Shown one piece after another: positions 1-7,611 of a DNA stretch of 9,217 nucleotides. The position numbers were made by a program, and so were the translations under genes. The notes below the pieces were generated by a model. That model did not search any database. It saw nothing but the letters and a program-made list of their open reading frames with translations, and was not told where the DNA came from. The stretch is taken from NCBI GenBank assembly GCA_964564325.1, contig CAZMBD010000086.1, positions 1 to 9,217 of the forward strand. The letters are read 5' to 3'. The first letter of the stretch is position 1. Every line of letters begins with the position of its first letter. The stretch is from JAAZMA01 sp964564325 (lineage in GTDB: Bacteria > Bacillota > Clostridia > Tissierellales > Tepidimicrobiaceae).

Positions 1-3000
1 GTTTCCTTCCTTTTATTATGCTCTACAGCCATTGGAGGAAGTATCCAAGGTATAGGTGCACTAGATAGAAGGACGGAAATGTATGAAATGCTTCAGAACT
101 CCTTTGCAGACATATCAGATTTTATATACTTCCTCAACAAAAAAAGTATGATACCAGAATATCCAAAGGGGTTGGTGGAAGCAGCCTATACTATAGCAGG
201 GGGTAATTTTGGCTGGTTTAATGTTATCATGCACAACGTAGACCAAAAGATGGAGGATAATACTGTTAGGAGAGATACGGGGCATATCTTTGAAAATATA
301 CTAAATTCCAGCAATCGCTTTAAGGAAAGTCTAATTGATAAACCAGCCTTTGATTACATTAGGTGTGATGATAGGTTTAGACAGACGGTTAAACATGCTC
401 TCTTATGTCAAATTCCTCAGAAAAAATCCAATTATTCAGATGAAGAAACTATAGCCATGATGGATGCCAAGGCAGAAGATGGAGAGAAGTTATTTAAAGA
501 GTTTTACCGTGTAAAATTAGAAAAAGATGATTTGGCCGTTTACCTTAATTCACAGGGCTACAAAAGGGAATTGGGGGATAACTTTATAAATAACTTTGGT
601 AGCAGTTTTGACCTAGGTATACTTTTTAGAAGCCTGAAAACTTTTTCTCTTAATGTAAAAGAAAATGAGTACATTGTAGGTAAAGAAGAAGAAACATTTT
701 TAGACCAGGTAAGGATGTTATATCCAAAAGAAGATATTGAAGAAGCAGCAAGATATATATATAGTTATATAATTGAAAAATTAGAAAAAGAAGATGCAAA
801 GGAAGCAGAATATATTGGACCAAGTTTTGCCTATTTAAGCCGACTTGACAAAAGATATAGAGTGGAAAAAGATGACTTTGGATTTGTTCCTGATACGGAA
901 AAGAACAAAGAGATTGAAGAGTTAATAAAAGAAAGAAGTAAAAATAGAAAAGAAGAAGTGAAAAGGGTTCTTTCAGGGGCATGCAGGGCTTTAGAGATAA
1001 ATTATCCTGAAGAGAGTTTTTATACTATTAATGGTGTTGAATGCGTCAGGACTAAGGTAGAAGGGGGTCCTTATCTGGATGTCCACGGAGATAAAATAGT
1101 AGATATTATATGGGGTAAGGATGAAGAAAAACTAAAAGGAGTATTGCTTGATAATAGGCTCTTAAAAGATGGGGTTCATCCTGTGATTGTGATTTCTGAT
1201 TCGGTAATAAGTACAGAGTATACTGATAAATTTGTTAAGGAAAAGTATGAAGGTATAGGAAAGTGCTTGATATTTGTTAATATAACCAGACTCCAAAAGG
1301 ATATTTTAGAAGTTATGTCCTTAGATAAGGATATATTGGATATAAGAGAAAATAGAAATGTTATCACATCTACCTTTAGGGATAGAATTCGAAAGATTAG
1401 AGACCATTTTAATCTAAAAGCGGGAGAATGGTTTGAAAAATTAGATGAAGAAGGCTGGATTTTAAGGCCTATTATCTATAAGAAGCATGATGAAAAACAA
1501 CTAGCAGTTCTTTCTAATGCTTTTAAAAGAATGCTTATATATAACCTTGATTTTGAGGAACTTGGTAGCAAGAAAGATGTGAGACTATCAGATGCAGAAT
1601 ATACGGAGTTAAAGATTGTTTTAAAATCAACTTCTATAGGAAGAATGAATGAAGGCCAAGGCTATAAAGAGACAGGATTGTTCATCAAAGAGGATGAAAA
1701 CAAATATAGTATAAATATACCTTCTTGCATGAATAGGATACTGAAGTATAATGGTAACCACAACCAATCCTTGGCTGATTATGGTAATAAGTTCTTTTTT
1801 AGCCTTATACATGAGGTAAAGCCAAAACGTATTGTAGAACAATGGATAGAATTCATGATGGGTTTAAACCTTCTGTTAAAGACTAGGGAAGGTTTTATAG
1901 AGAGAATATCCAACTATGAGTTGAATGGAAAGTATTCTGTGGTTAAAAAGTGGCTTGAAGATGACTGCAAAAAGGAAATTAGCAGTATGAAGAAGGTTAT
2001 AAACGGTCCTTATTTGGATGTTCTTGAAAAGAATCAAGTGCCCTACTATAAAGTGCAACTTCAAGATGCCGAAAAAATTAAGGATAGCATTAATGTTGAT
2101 AAGTTATCAGAAAAAGATGATAAGAACATGGAAAACTTCAGAGAGGTCATTTCTAAGATTGAGGAATTCTTGGAGATTTGCTATCAAGTATATGATAGTG
2201 ATGGATGGAATAACATCAAAACCTATAACCCAAATATCATAAAGGATATTAAAATTGATGATAAGGATAAGCCTTTGTGGTTTAGGGTAAGGCATATAAG
2301 ATTGTTTATAGACTATATTAATAATTTGAAAGACCCAGCCGTAAAGAGCATTACGGATAAAATTGCAGAAATTAAGAGTAATTGTGAGTATGGCTCATTC
2401 ATGCTTCCTATTTCTCCAATAACGAATATATTGCAAAAATATTGCAATGAGTTGGAAAATTCTACGGATTATCAAAAGATGACTATAGCAGGTACAGGTA
2501 CTATGGTTTCCTATATAAATACTCTAGCATATAAGTTAATGGATGGGGATTTTAGTGGAGCATATAAACGAATTGAAGATATTCTTGATGCCTGTGGCTT
2601 GGAAGTCATCGAAAATAATGAGTTAAAGTGGGCAAATGACAAAGGGATAATAGGTGAGTACAGGACAATCTATAAGAACTTCACCTCAATTATAGACTGT
2701 TACAAGAAATTACCTGAAAGTAAAAGATGGGTTGATTATTTCTCAGATGCCACAGAGAAATTAAAAAACCACTCTGAAGTAAGAAACTTAAGCAACTGTA
2801 TTAGGGAAATAGAACTATTTGTAAATGGTGGACTTGAACAGGAAATTGAAGATAACGAACCTGGTATGCTGAGTAAGCCTGATGATTTTTTAGCACTTCT
2901 TAAAAAGAGTGTTGAAGATATGCAGCAGTATGTGGGGCTCATTGAAGGTTATAGAACAAACGTGATGAACTTGGCAAGGACAAGAAAGAATGAATTTTAT

Positions 3001-3321
3001 GATTCATTACTCATAAAAACTTTGGACAAGGTACGAAAAGTACAAGGAAAGAATCCTATATCTGCCCAAATAAATATGGAAGAGTATCCGAAAGAGTCAA
3101 CATATGAGGCTACCAAGATAGCAATACAGGATAAAATGAATGTTTTTGCCAATGAAGGAGAATCTTTCTTTAAAAACTCATCATCTATTAAAAAGACTAC
3201 TTTTGGTTTCTTTAAACAGGTGGTTGAAAAAGATGGTGATATTACTTGGGATGATTACCCTGATGAAAAGAGGGAACTTGAATTAGTGAAACTGATTCAG
3301 ACAAGAGTTGAGGTGCTGTGA
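1..3321 (+). CDS. Large AAA+-like ATPase, C-terminal part (5'-truncated by window edge)
   Basis: The reading frame is open from base 1 to the TGA at 3319-3321, giving 1,106 visible residues; the true start lies upstream. The first visible residues (LLLCSTAIGGSIQGIG, then ALDRR) resemble the sensor-1 strand and following arginines of an AAA+ ATPase. Residues around 35-75, including GNFGWFN near 68-74, resemble a helical lid domain. No P-loop is visible, so Walker A and B should lie upstream. The remaining ~1,000 residues are charged, mostly helical and coiled-coil-like, with a more alpha/beta-like stretch near residues 355-420; I recognise no domain there. An ATG at 79 has AAGGA at 69-73, but the 26 codons before it read like real protein, so I treat 79 as internal. 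The gene is first in the visible operon. Its size and position recall large ATPases of BREX-like systems (BrxC/PglY), but only in architecture. The CDS call is secure; the AAA+ assignment is moderate. Confidence 0.8.
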   Translation, partial: VSFLLLCSTAIGGSIQGIGALDRRTEMYEMLQNSFADISDFIYFLNKKSMIPEYPKGLVEAAYTIAGGNFGWFNVIMHNVDQKMEDNTVRRDTGHIFENILNSSNRFKESLIDKPAFDYIRCDDRFRQTVKHALLCQIPQKKSNYSDEETIAMMDAKAEDGEKLFKEFYRVKLEKDDLAVYLNSQGYKRELGDNFINNFGSSFDLGILFRSLKTFSLNVKENEYIVGKEEETFLDQVRMLYPKEDIEEAARYIYSYIIEKLEKEDAKEAEYIGPSFAYLSRLDKRYRVEKDDFGFVPDTEKNKEIEELIKERSKNRKEEVKRVLSGACRALEINYPEESFYTINGVECVRTKVEGGPYLDVHGDKIVDIIWGKDEEKLKGVLLDNRLLKDGVHPVIVISDSVISTEYTDKFVKEKYEGIGKCLIFVNITRLQKDILEVMSLDKDILDIRENRNVITSTFRDRIRKIRDHFNLKAGEWFEKLDEEGWILRPIIYKKHDEKQLAVLSNAFKRMLIYNLDFEELGSKKDVRLSDAEYTELKIVLKSTSIGRMNEGQGYKETGLFIKEDENKYSINIPSCMNRILKYNGNHNQSLADYGNKFFFSLIHEVKPKRIVEQWIEFMMGLNLLLKTREGFIERISNYELNGKYSVVKKWLEDDCKKEISSMKKVINGPYLDVLEKNQVPYYKVQLQDAEKIKDSINVDKLSEKDDKNMENFREVISKIEEFLEICYQVYDSDGWNNIKTYNPNIIKDIKIDDKDKPLWFRVRHIRLFIDYINNLKDPAVKSITDKIAEIKSNCEYGSFMLPISPITNILQKYCNELENSTDYQKMTIAGTGTMVSYINTLAYKLMDGDFSGAYKRIEDILDACGLEVIENNELKWANDKGIIGEYRTIYKNFTSIIDCYKKLPESKRWVDYFSDATEKLKNHSEVRNLSNCIREIELFVNGGLEQEIEDNEPGMLSKPDDFLALLKKSVEDMQQYVGLIEGYRTNVMNLARTRKNEFYDSLLIKTLDKVRKVQGKNPISAQINMEEYPKESTYEATKIAIQDKMNVFANEGESFFKNSSSIKKTTFGFFKQVVEKDGDITWDDYPDEKRELELVKLIQTRVEVL
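3310..3315 (+). promoter_or_regulatory. Ribosome binding site for the gene starting at 3321
   Basis: GAGGTG lies five bases before the ATG at 3321 and inside the last codons of the upstream gene. It decides between GTG 3318 and ATG 3321, because 3321 has the better spacing. The stop and start overlap as TGATG, which favours re-initiation by the ribosome that has just finished the large ATPase. Confidence 0.7.
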
Positions 3322-4115
3322 TGTTTGTTCAGATACTAGATGAATATAAAAACAGAACAGAATATAGAGTGCTTAAAGGTTTCTATAACTGCCAAATAGC
3401 AAACCTGGATGCACTTCAAAAAGGAGTTCTAGTTTTACCTGGTATTCTTTTAAATAGGATAGATAAGGAACAATTGAATTTACTAAATATCTGGCTTGAA
3501 GACAGCAACAATCAGTTAATACTGACCCCCACATGGATTGAAATGAACTTAAAAAACTTTTTCGATTCATCAATAGATATATTGGTTACTAAAACAGATA
3601 GCAGTTTTGATAAAATCCCAGTAGGTTATAAAATCGAAGCCACAGTAAAAGATACTATATTTCAGCAGGATGGAAAGATTTTTGGTGTTAACTATAGAAG
3701 AAATACAGGAACAGGTCTAATAACGGTAGTTACTCTGCCGTTATTAGACTATAGACTAATCCAGTTTGAGTATAAACTAAAAATTTTATTTGATTCCTTG
3801 TTTCAGGTTGATGTTGCAGCACAAGAATCTACAGTGGAGATAAAAAATTTTGCTTTAAATGATATACATATTTATTTAATTATTTTATCAGGTGCCCAAG
3901 TAGATTTAGTTAATCAGATGTCTGAAAAAATTAAGAAATACTTTGGAGTCACAGTTGATGAGGAAACTGCTATGGGAATGTATAAGGATTTAGTGGCTCA
4001 TCAATATATAAATTCCGATGCATTAACGAATAAGGGTATGGACGTAGTGAAGGAAAGGAAGTTAAAATCCTTTATCCAGGTTGTAAAAAAGAGAGGTGAA
4101 AAAGAAGATGGATGA
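3321..4115 (+). CDS. GATase1-like fold plus winged-helix protein, possible adaptor
   Basis: This encodes 264 residues from the ATG at 3321. That codon shares one base with the preceding stop (TGATG) and has GAGGTG at 3310-3315; a GTG at 3318 is a weaker alternative start. Residues 27-72 have the strand-helix-strand pattern of class I glutamine-amidotransferase-like or ThuA-like folds: VLVLPG at 36-41, a helix to about 60, then QLILTP at 65-70. A later segment (about 117-162, with GLITVVTLP) resembles the 'gkG-hhhh-l' strand and following helix of such proteins. I see no Cys-His-Glu triad, so enzymatic activity is unlikely. Residues 180-250 look like a winged helix-turn-helix: a recognition-type helix at about 213-228, then a wing containing LTNKG (235-239). 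The C-terminus is Lys/Arg-rich. By inference it is a DNA-binding or scaffolding partner of the ATPases around it. Both fold assignments are by eye only. A strong hairpin lies within the gene at 3715-3749. Confidence 0.75.
   Translation: MFVQILDEYKNRTEYRVLKGFYNCQIANLDALQKGVLVLPGILLNRIDKEQLNLLNIWLEDSNNQLILTPTWIEMNLKNFFDSSIDILVTKTDSSFDKIPVGYKIEATVKDTIFQQDGKIFGVNYRRNTGTGLITVVTLPLLDYRLIQFEYKLKILFDSLFQVDVAAQESTVEIKNFALNDIHIYLIILSGAQVDLVNQMSEKIKKYFGVTVDEETAMGMYKDLVAHQYINSDALTNKGMDVVKERKLKSFIQVVKKRGEKEDG
3715..3749. repeat. Perfect 12-bp inverted repeat (extended 15-bp hairpin) inside a coding region
   Basis: GTCTAATAACGG (3715-3726) is exactly complementary to CCGTTATTAGAC (3738-3749). The intervening bases extend the stem through a G-U pair (3727/3737), A-U (3728/3736) and G-C (3729/3735), leaving a five-base loop TTACT at 3730-3734. 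An outer G-U pair (3714/3750) is also possible. The whole structure lies in frame within the wHTH-protein gene, over the codons for GLITVVTLPLLD. No U-run follows, so it is not an intrinsic terminator. It could slow ribosomes, protect or direct cleavage of the operon mRNA, or be a chance result of codon choice. Confidence 0.75.
4092..4098 (+). promoter_or_regulatory. Ribosome binding site for the NurA-like gene
   Basis: AGAGGTG sits nine bases before ATG 4108. The upstream in-frame GTG (4096-4098) is part of this site, so it is an unlikely start codon. The site lies wholly within the preceding gene. Confidence 0.7.
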
Positions 4116-5268
4116 ATTTAAAGAAAGCGGTACCCCTATATCCCAAAGTATAGTTGCTAATATTCAGTTGGGACTGCCAGCCACCGTTTCCAAGTTATCA
4201 TCCAAAATGCGGTTTATAGATAAAATAGCCCCCACGTTAAAAGAAAGTGGAGTGATTAGAAATATAGAACTAATTAATCCGCTTACCATTAAGGCTTCAG
4301 GAATTTCTGCAACTAACAGGACTTCTAATGCATTTGGTGGAATTTTATATGTTGCTGGGGCAGTACGGCAGGATGTTCTTATCGATGATGGTTCTATCTA
4401 TAAAACAAGGCAGGAAAGTATAGTAGATGTAGACGAAATAGACGATTTAGATAACCAGAAAAAATTAAAGTTTATAGATATCATTAATGTATATAAATTG
4501 CTTGAAGATTTAATGGAAGACGATGAAAAACCTGAACTTGTTTTGGTGGATGTACCTCTGGTACTAGAGCGTGCAGATGCACCAGTTGATGATAGAAAGG
4601 ACACTATAATAGCCTATAATAAATGTAGAGACACTATAGAATCCTTTTGGGAAAAGTATAAGGATAATATATATCCTTTTAATAAAAATGGAATTAAAAT
4701 CGTATCAGTAGGAACAAAAAGATTTGGGGCGATTGTATTTGCTCTGACACAAGATAACCTATGTTACATACCAGATGAAATTGACAGCAAAATAACTGGA
4801 AGAATGGAAGATTTAATGCCACAGGTTCAAGATGTAGGTATAAAAAGGTTGCTGACTGGTATTCTTGTAAAAAGGACAAGAACGGCAGCATTTCAATATG
4901 ATGGATTAAATAAGGATTGTAGGCTTGAGCCAGAAAGTTTGAGGGAAGTAGGTTTAATGGGAATGCACATTAAAGCAGGGAATACTACACCACCACTTCT
5001 GGTAGAAATATTAGGCAATGTAGGAAATTGGACAACAGAAATGCTCGATGATTTGGCTTCGCAGGTTATATCATTAATTACATTTGACCAGCAAAAAGCA
5101 ATGCCATTACCATTATGGTACGCAAAATATGCTTTAAAACCAGTTGAGGCAACAAATAACGGGAAAAATGTTATACTACAATACTATAAAGCACAAGCAA
5201 GAGAGATGCTTAAAAATGAGGAGTTAGAAAGTATTTGGAAAGAAGACTTAGATGTATTTGAAGAATAA
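4108..5268 (+). CDS. NurA-like nuclease-fold protein, partner of HerA
   Basis: This encodes 386 residues. ATG 4108 is preferred because AGAGGTG at 4092-4098 sits 9 bases upstream; the in-frame GTG at 4096 lies inside that site. It overlaps the previous gene by 8 bases (ATGGATGA). NurA is a 5'-3' nuclease with an RNase H-like fold that works with HerA in end resection. NurA-like signs are the strand pair IKASGIS (61-67) and ILYVAGAV (79-86), then LVLVDVPLVLER (144-155) where NurA has its second conserved Asp strand, IKIVSVGTKRF (196-206) like the NurA 'GVVKR' strand, and AMPLPLWYAKYALKP (331-345) like the C-terminal 'YPLPL' helix. Its place directly before a HerA gene supports the call strongly. 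The usual AVDGS metal-binding motif is not intact: the aligned segment lacks Asp, though an IDDGS occurs at 92-96. It may be a diverged or catalytically altered NurA. The CDS is certain; the family call is moderate. Confidence 0.7.
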   Translation: MDEFKESGTPISQSIVANIQLGLPATVSKLSSKMRFIDKIAPTLKESGVIRNIELINPLTIKASGISATNRTSNAFGGILYVAGAVRQDVLIDDGSIYKTRQESIVDVDEIDDLDNQKKLKFIDIINVYKLLEDLMEDDEKPELVLVDVPLVLERADAPVDDRKDTIIAYNKCRDTIESFWEKYKDNIYPFNKNGIKIVSVGTKRFGAIVFALTQDNLCYIPDEIDSKITGRMEDLMPQVQDVGIKRLLTGILVKRTRTAAFQYDGLNKDCRLEPESLREVGLMGMHIKAGNTTPPLLVEILGNVGNWTTEMLDDLASQVISLITFDQQKAMPLPLWYAKYALKPVEATNNGKNVILQYYKAQAREMLKNEELESIWKEDLDVFEE

Positions 5269-5272
5269 AACG

Positions 5273-5280
5273 AAGGGGTG
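5273..5280 (+). promoter_or_regulatory. Ribosome binding site for herA
   Basis: AAGGGGTG lies in the 22-base gap between the NurA-like stop (5266-5268) and ATG 5291, with a ten-base spacer. It is the only junction in the run with a real intergenic gap, so herA translation may be set independently. Confidence 0.7.
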
Positions 5281-5290
5281 AGTATTATTT

Positions 5291-6976
5291 ATGGACAAAT
5301 ACATAGGCAAACTTATCGGTAACACTGGGAATCCTAATGATTTAAAGATTGCCCTTGAAAATAGTTTTTCTGCTAAAAGGGGCGAGTTTGTAAAAATTAA
5401 ACATAGAGAAACTGAAGAAGATGGAGATACCTATGTTCTAGGAAGAATTGTTTCCATATCCAGAAGCAATATTCTATATAACTCCAACATGGGTGAGGGG
5501 TTATCATCCCTTGAAATATTACCAGGTGCGCAAATTACAGGAGAGACACTGTTTGGGACCATAGAATTAGTAGGGTATAGAGATAATTATGGGCAGATAA
5601 AAATACCAAGGAGACCTCTTAACCCAGGAGGAAAGGTTTATGGTGTTGATTATGAGTTTTTATCAAAGTTTTATAAATTTGATGAAAATACTAGCCTTAA
5701 TATAGGAAATCTTATTGGATACGATAAGGGGAGCAATATAGTTCCAGTTTATCTTGATGTAAACAAACTGGTTACAGAGCATATGGCAGTACTGGCTATG
5801 ACTGGTTCAGGGAAATCATACACTGTAGGCAGGATTATTGAAAGACTTGTTGCAGAGATGAATGGAACAGTAGTAGTATTTGATGTTCATGGAGAGTACG
5901 GGAAAGCATTTGAAAAGGGAGAGATACACTTTAATAACAATTTTGATTATATTGAGGATGAAAAAGAAAAGGAGAGCATACAAAAGATTCAGGAGAACTT
6001 ATCAAAGATGCTGAATGCTGGAGGTGGAATGAAAGTATATACTCCTCAGATTGATTCTTTTGATTATAAATATAGTGCAAAGAATCATCATTTGGCTCTG
6101 CAATTTGACAGATTTGATATGGATGATTTATCATCTATTCTTCCTGGGTTAACTGAGGCTCAAGAAAGAGTATTAGATGTTGCAATAAGATATTGGAAGG
6201 CAAAGTACAGTAATCCCCCCAGGGATATTCAGGATTTAACTTATTTTTTATCAGATGAGCGAGGATTAGAAGAATTAAAGAGTTGGGATAACTTGACTGA
6301 AGGAGAATCAAAAGCATTAAACAACAGAAGCGCAGCAGTTGCTTCTATAAAATTGTCCCGAGTAATAAATGAGGCAAAAAGTTTTTATACAAGGGCTATT
6401 GGTGAACCTACAGATATTTATGAAATGATTGGAGAAAAAGGAAAGAGTGTAGGAAGGCTTGTAATTATAGATTTACAAGGCTTATCTGACGATGCAAAGC
6501 AAATTATTACAGCATTGATATCCAGTGAGGTATTGAGAGCAGCGTCGGATAAGAAAAGGCAGATAAGACCATGTTTCCTTGTTTATGAAGAGGGACATAA
6601 TTTTGCACCAGCAGGCATTCCGAGTATATCTAAAAAAATTATAAAGAAAATTGCTGCAGAAGGAAGAAAGTTTGGTACAGGGTTTGCAATTATATCCCAA
6701 AGGCCATCGAAACTGGACCCAGATGTTACATCACAATGTAATACAATCATTACAATGAGGTTAAAGAATCCAGATGACCAAAGGTTTATTGCAAAAACAT
6801 CAGATATGTTCTCAAAGTCTGATATTGATGAATTACCATCTCTATCAACAGGAGAGGCATTGATAAATGGAAGGTCAATACCTGCACCATTGTTAGTAAA
6901 GGTTGGGACAAAAGCGCTTATACATGGTGGAGAATCCCCTGAAGTTATTAAGGAATGGGGCACATTCAATGAATAG
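5291..6976 (+). CDS. herA: HerA-type hexameric DNA translocase ATPase
   Basis: This encodes 561 residues, starting at ATG 5291 behind AAGGGGTG at 5273-5280. Residues 1-100 form the HAS-barrel typical of HerA (KYIGKLIG, GEFVKIK, VLGRIVSI). The P-loop is AMTGSGKS at 169-176, with Lys175, preceded by the HerA-like EHMAVL. VVVFDVHGEYG at 194-204 is the family's conserved strand after the P-loop. Residues 205-380 are the helical insertion of the FtsK-HerA class. Walker B is FLVYEEGH at 429-436, with Glu433/434. The arginine-finger region is EGRKFG (Arg459), followed by ISQRPSKLDPDV (468-479) and SQCNTIITMRL, both diagnostic of HerA. HerA forms hexameric rings that pump double-stranded DNA and normally docks NurA; here it follows the NurA-like gene by 22 bases. 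All ATPase motifs are intact and the length is normal, so it should be active. HerA proteins also power defence complexes with SIR2 or nuclease partners, which fits this setting. Confidence 0.95.
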   Translation: MDKYIGKLIGNTGNPNDLKIALENSFSAKRGEFVKIKHRETEEDGDTYVLGRIVSISRSNILYNSNMGEGLSSLEILPGAQITGETLFGTIELVGYRDNYGQIKIPRRPLNPGGKVYGVDYEFLSKFYKFDENTSLNIGNLIGYDKGSNIVPVYLDVNKLVTEHMAVLAMTGSGKSYTVGRIIERLVAEMNGTVVVFDVHGEYGKAFEKGEIHFNNNFDYIEDEKEKESIQKIQENLSKMLNAGGGMKVYTPQIDSFDYKYSAKNHHLALQFDRFDMDDLSSILPGLTEAQERVLDVAIRYWKAKYSNPPRDIQDLTYFLSDERGLEELKSWDNLTEGESKALNNRSAAVASIKLSRVINEAKSFYTRAIGEPTDIYEMIGEKGKSVGRLVIIDLQGLSDDAKQIITALISSEVLRAASDKKRQIRPCFLVYEEGHNFAPAGIPSISKKIIKKIAAEGRKFGTGFAIISQRPSKLDPDVTSQCNTIITMRLKNPDDQRFIAKTSDMFSKSDIDELPSLSTGEALINGRSIPAPLLVKVGTKALIHGGESPEVIKEWGTFNE

Positions 6977-7610
6977 GCAAAAGATTATTGATTTTATAAA
7001 AGAAGAATTTAAAGAAGGAAATATTAGAAATGAAATGTTTCCCATGATGACACAATTTGGGATAAGGGACTATTCAGAAACTGTTCATACTGTAGGTCTT
7101 AATTATATAACTGCTATAGGGAGAAATATAGAAGGAATTACATCCCTTTCCGAATGTCCTGTATATCCATATTCACAAACAGGTTATTATAGGCAAATGG
7201 TTGCAGAAAACCAAGCCAATTACGAAGTTAAAGTTAATGAGGTAAGGCCAGATTCTGTTTGGTATTCAAAAGAAGATAATAACCCTATATTGATTTGCGA
7301 ATTTGAAAGATATGAAAAGAATAGAAGAAAAGATTTAAAAGTCAAAGAAAAAATAGAAAACTTGCTAATTGCTTATCATCAATTAGGTGGGAACATTCCT
7401 ATCATATTATTTGTATATTGGAGTTATGCCGGGGAAAATCCGGGAGAGATTGAAGAATATATATCCATATTTGATAATGGGTTTAAAAAAAGTGATGGTT
7501 CCTATATAAGAGGAATTAATGCATTAAAAACTAAGTATTTAATATATCGGTGTGTTGCTTCAGGTAATGCTGATAATCTTATGTTAAATCAATGGGTAGA
7601 GGTTGGATAA
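6969..7610 (+). CDS. Probable PD-(D/E)XK-superfamily nuclease, small
   Basis: This encodes 213 residues from ATG 6969, overlapping the HerA stop by 8 bases. The frame is open further upstream (ATG at 6903), but that would add 22 residues overlapping HerA, and the segment translates as unremarkable sequence. GGGG at 6957-6960 or AAGGA at 6950-6954 could serve as the ribosome site; both are weak, suggesting coupling to HerA translation. The core RPDSVWYS (93-100), ILICEFERYEK (107-117) and a following helix, KEKIENLLIAYHQL (126-139), match the beta-beta-alpha active-site pattern of PD-(D/E)XK nucleases: Asp95, Glu111, and Glu113 where Lys is usual. PIILFVYW (144-151) would be the next core strand. 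N-terminal residues 1-60 are helical. No methylase or specificity domain is present. By inference it is the effector or accessory nuclease of the HerA complex. The motif is short, so the fold call is moderate; the gene itself is secure. Confidence 0.72.
   Translation: MNRQKIIDFIKEEFKEGNIRNEMFPMMTQFGIRDYSETVHTVGLNYITAIGRNIEGITSLSECPVYPYSQTGYYRQMVAENQANYEVKVNEVRPDSVWYSKEDNNPILICEFERYEKNRRKDLKVKEKIENLLIAYHQLGGNIPIILFVYWSYAGENPGEIEEYISIFDNGFKKSDGSYIRGINALKTKYLIYRCVASGNADNLMLNQWVEVG
7598..7602 (+). promoter_or_regulatory. Ribosome binding site for the kinase gene
   Basis: AGAGG is nine bases before ATG 7612 and directly abuts the TTG at 7603, which argues for the ATG as the true start. It lies within the last codons of the nuclease gene. 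Confidence 0.65.
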
Positions 7611-7611
7611 A

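Noticed and set aside
79..81. ATG at 79 as the true start of the first gene, with AAGGA at 69-73
   Set aside because: The same frame is open to base 1, and its translation (CSTAIGGSIQ ... ALDRR) looks like a conserved AAA+ sensor-1 region, so the gene almost surely begins upstream. An internal start cannot be fully excluded.
650..982. A 110-codon minus-strand open frame rich in Leu and Phe
   Set aside because: It is the complement of a Lys/Glu-rich stretch (AAA/GAA codons) of the large ATPase; hydrophobic runs of this sort are a usual antisense artefact.
2018..2242. A 74-codon plus-strand frame overlapping the large ATPase gene
   Set aside because: It lies out of frame wholly inside a well-supported long gene, with no ribosome site or recognisable motif.
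3715..3749. The intragenic hairpin as an intrinsic terminator or as the end of a mobile element
   Set aside because: There is no U-tract after the stem, the reading frame passes through intact and encodes a plausible fold strand, and no flanking target duplication is seen.
6903..6968. Longer start for the small nuclease gene, inside herA
   Set aside because: The extra 22 residues overlap HerA by 74 bases and lack nuclease-like sequence; ATG 6969 gives the common short overlap.
6583..6969. A 128-codon open frame on the minus strand within herA
   Set aside because: It lies opposite the most conserved HerA motifs (Walker B, arginine finger). Its translation has no domain pattern, and the codon constraint on the plus strand explains it.
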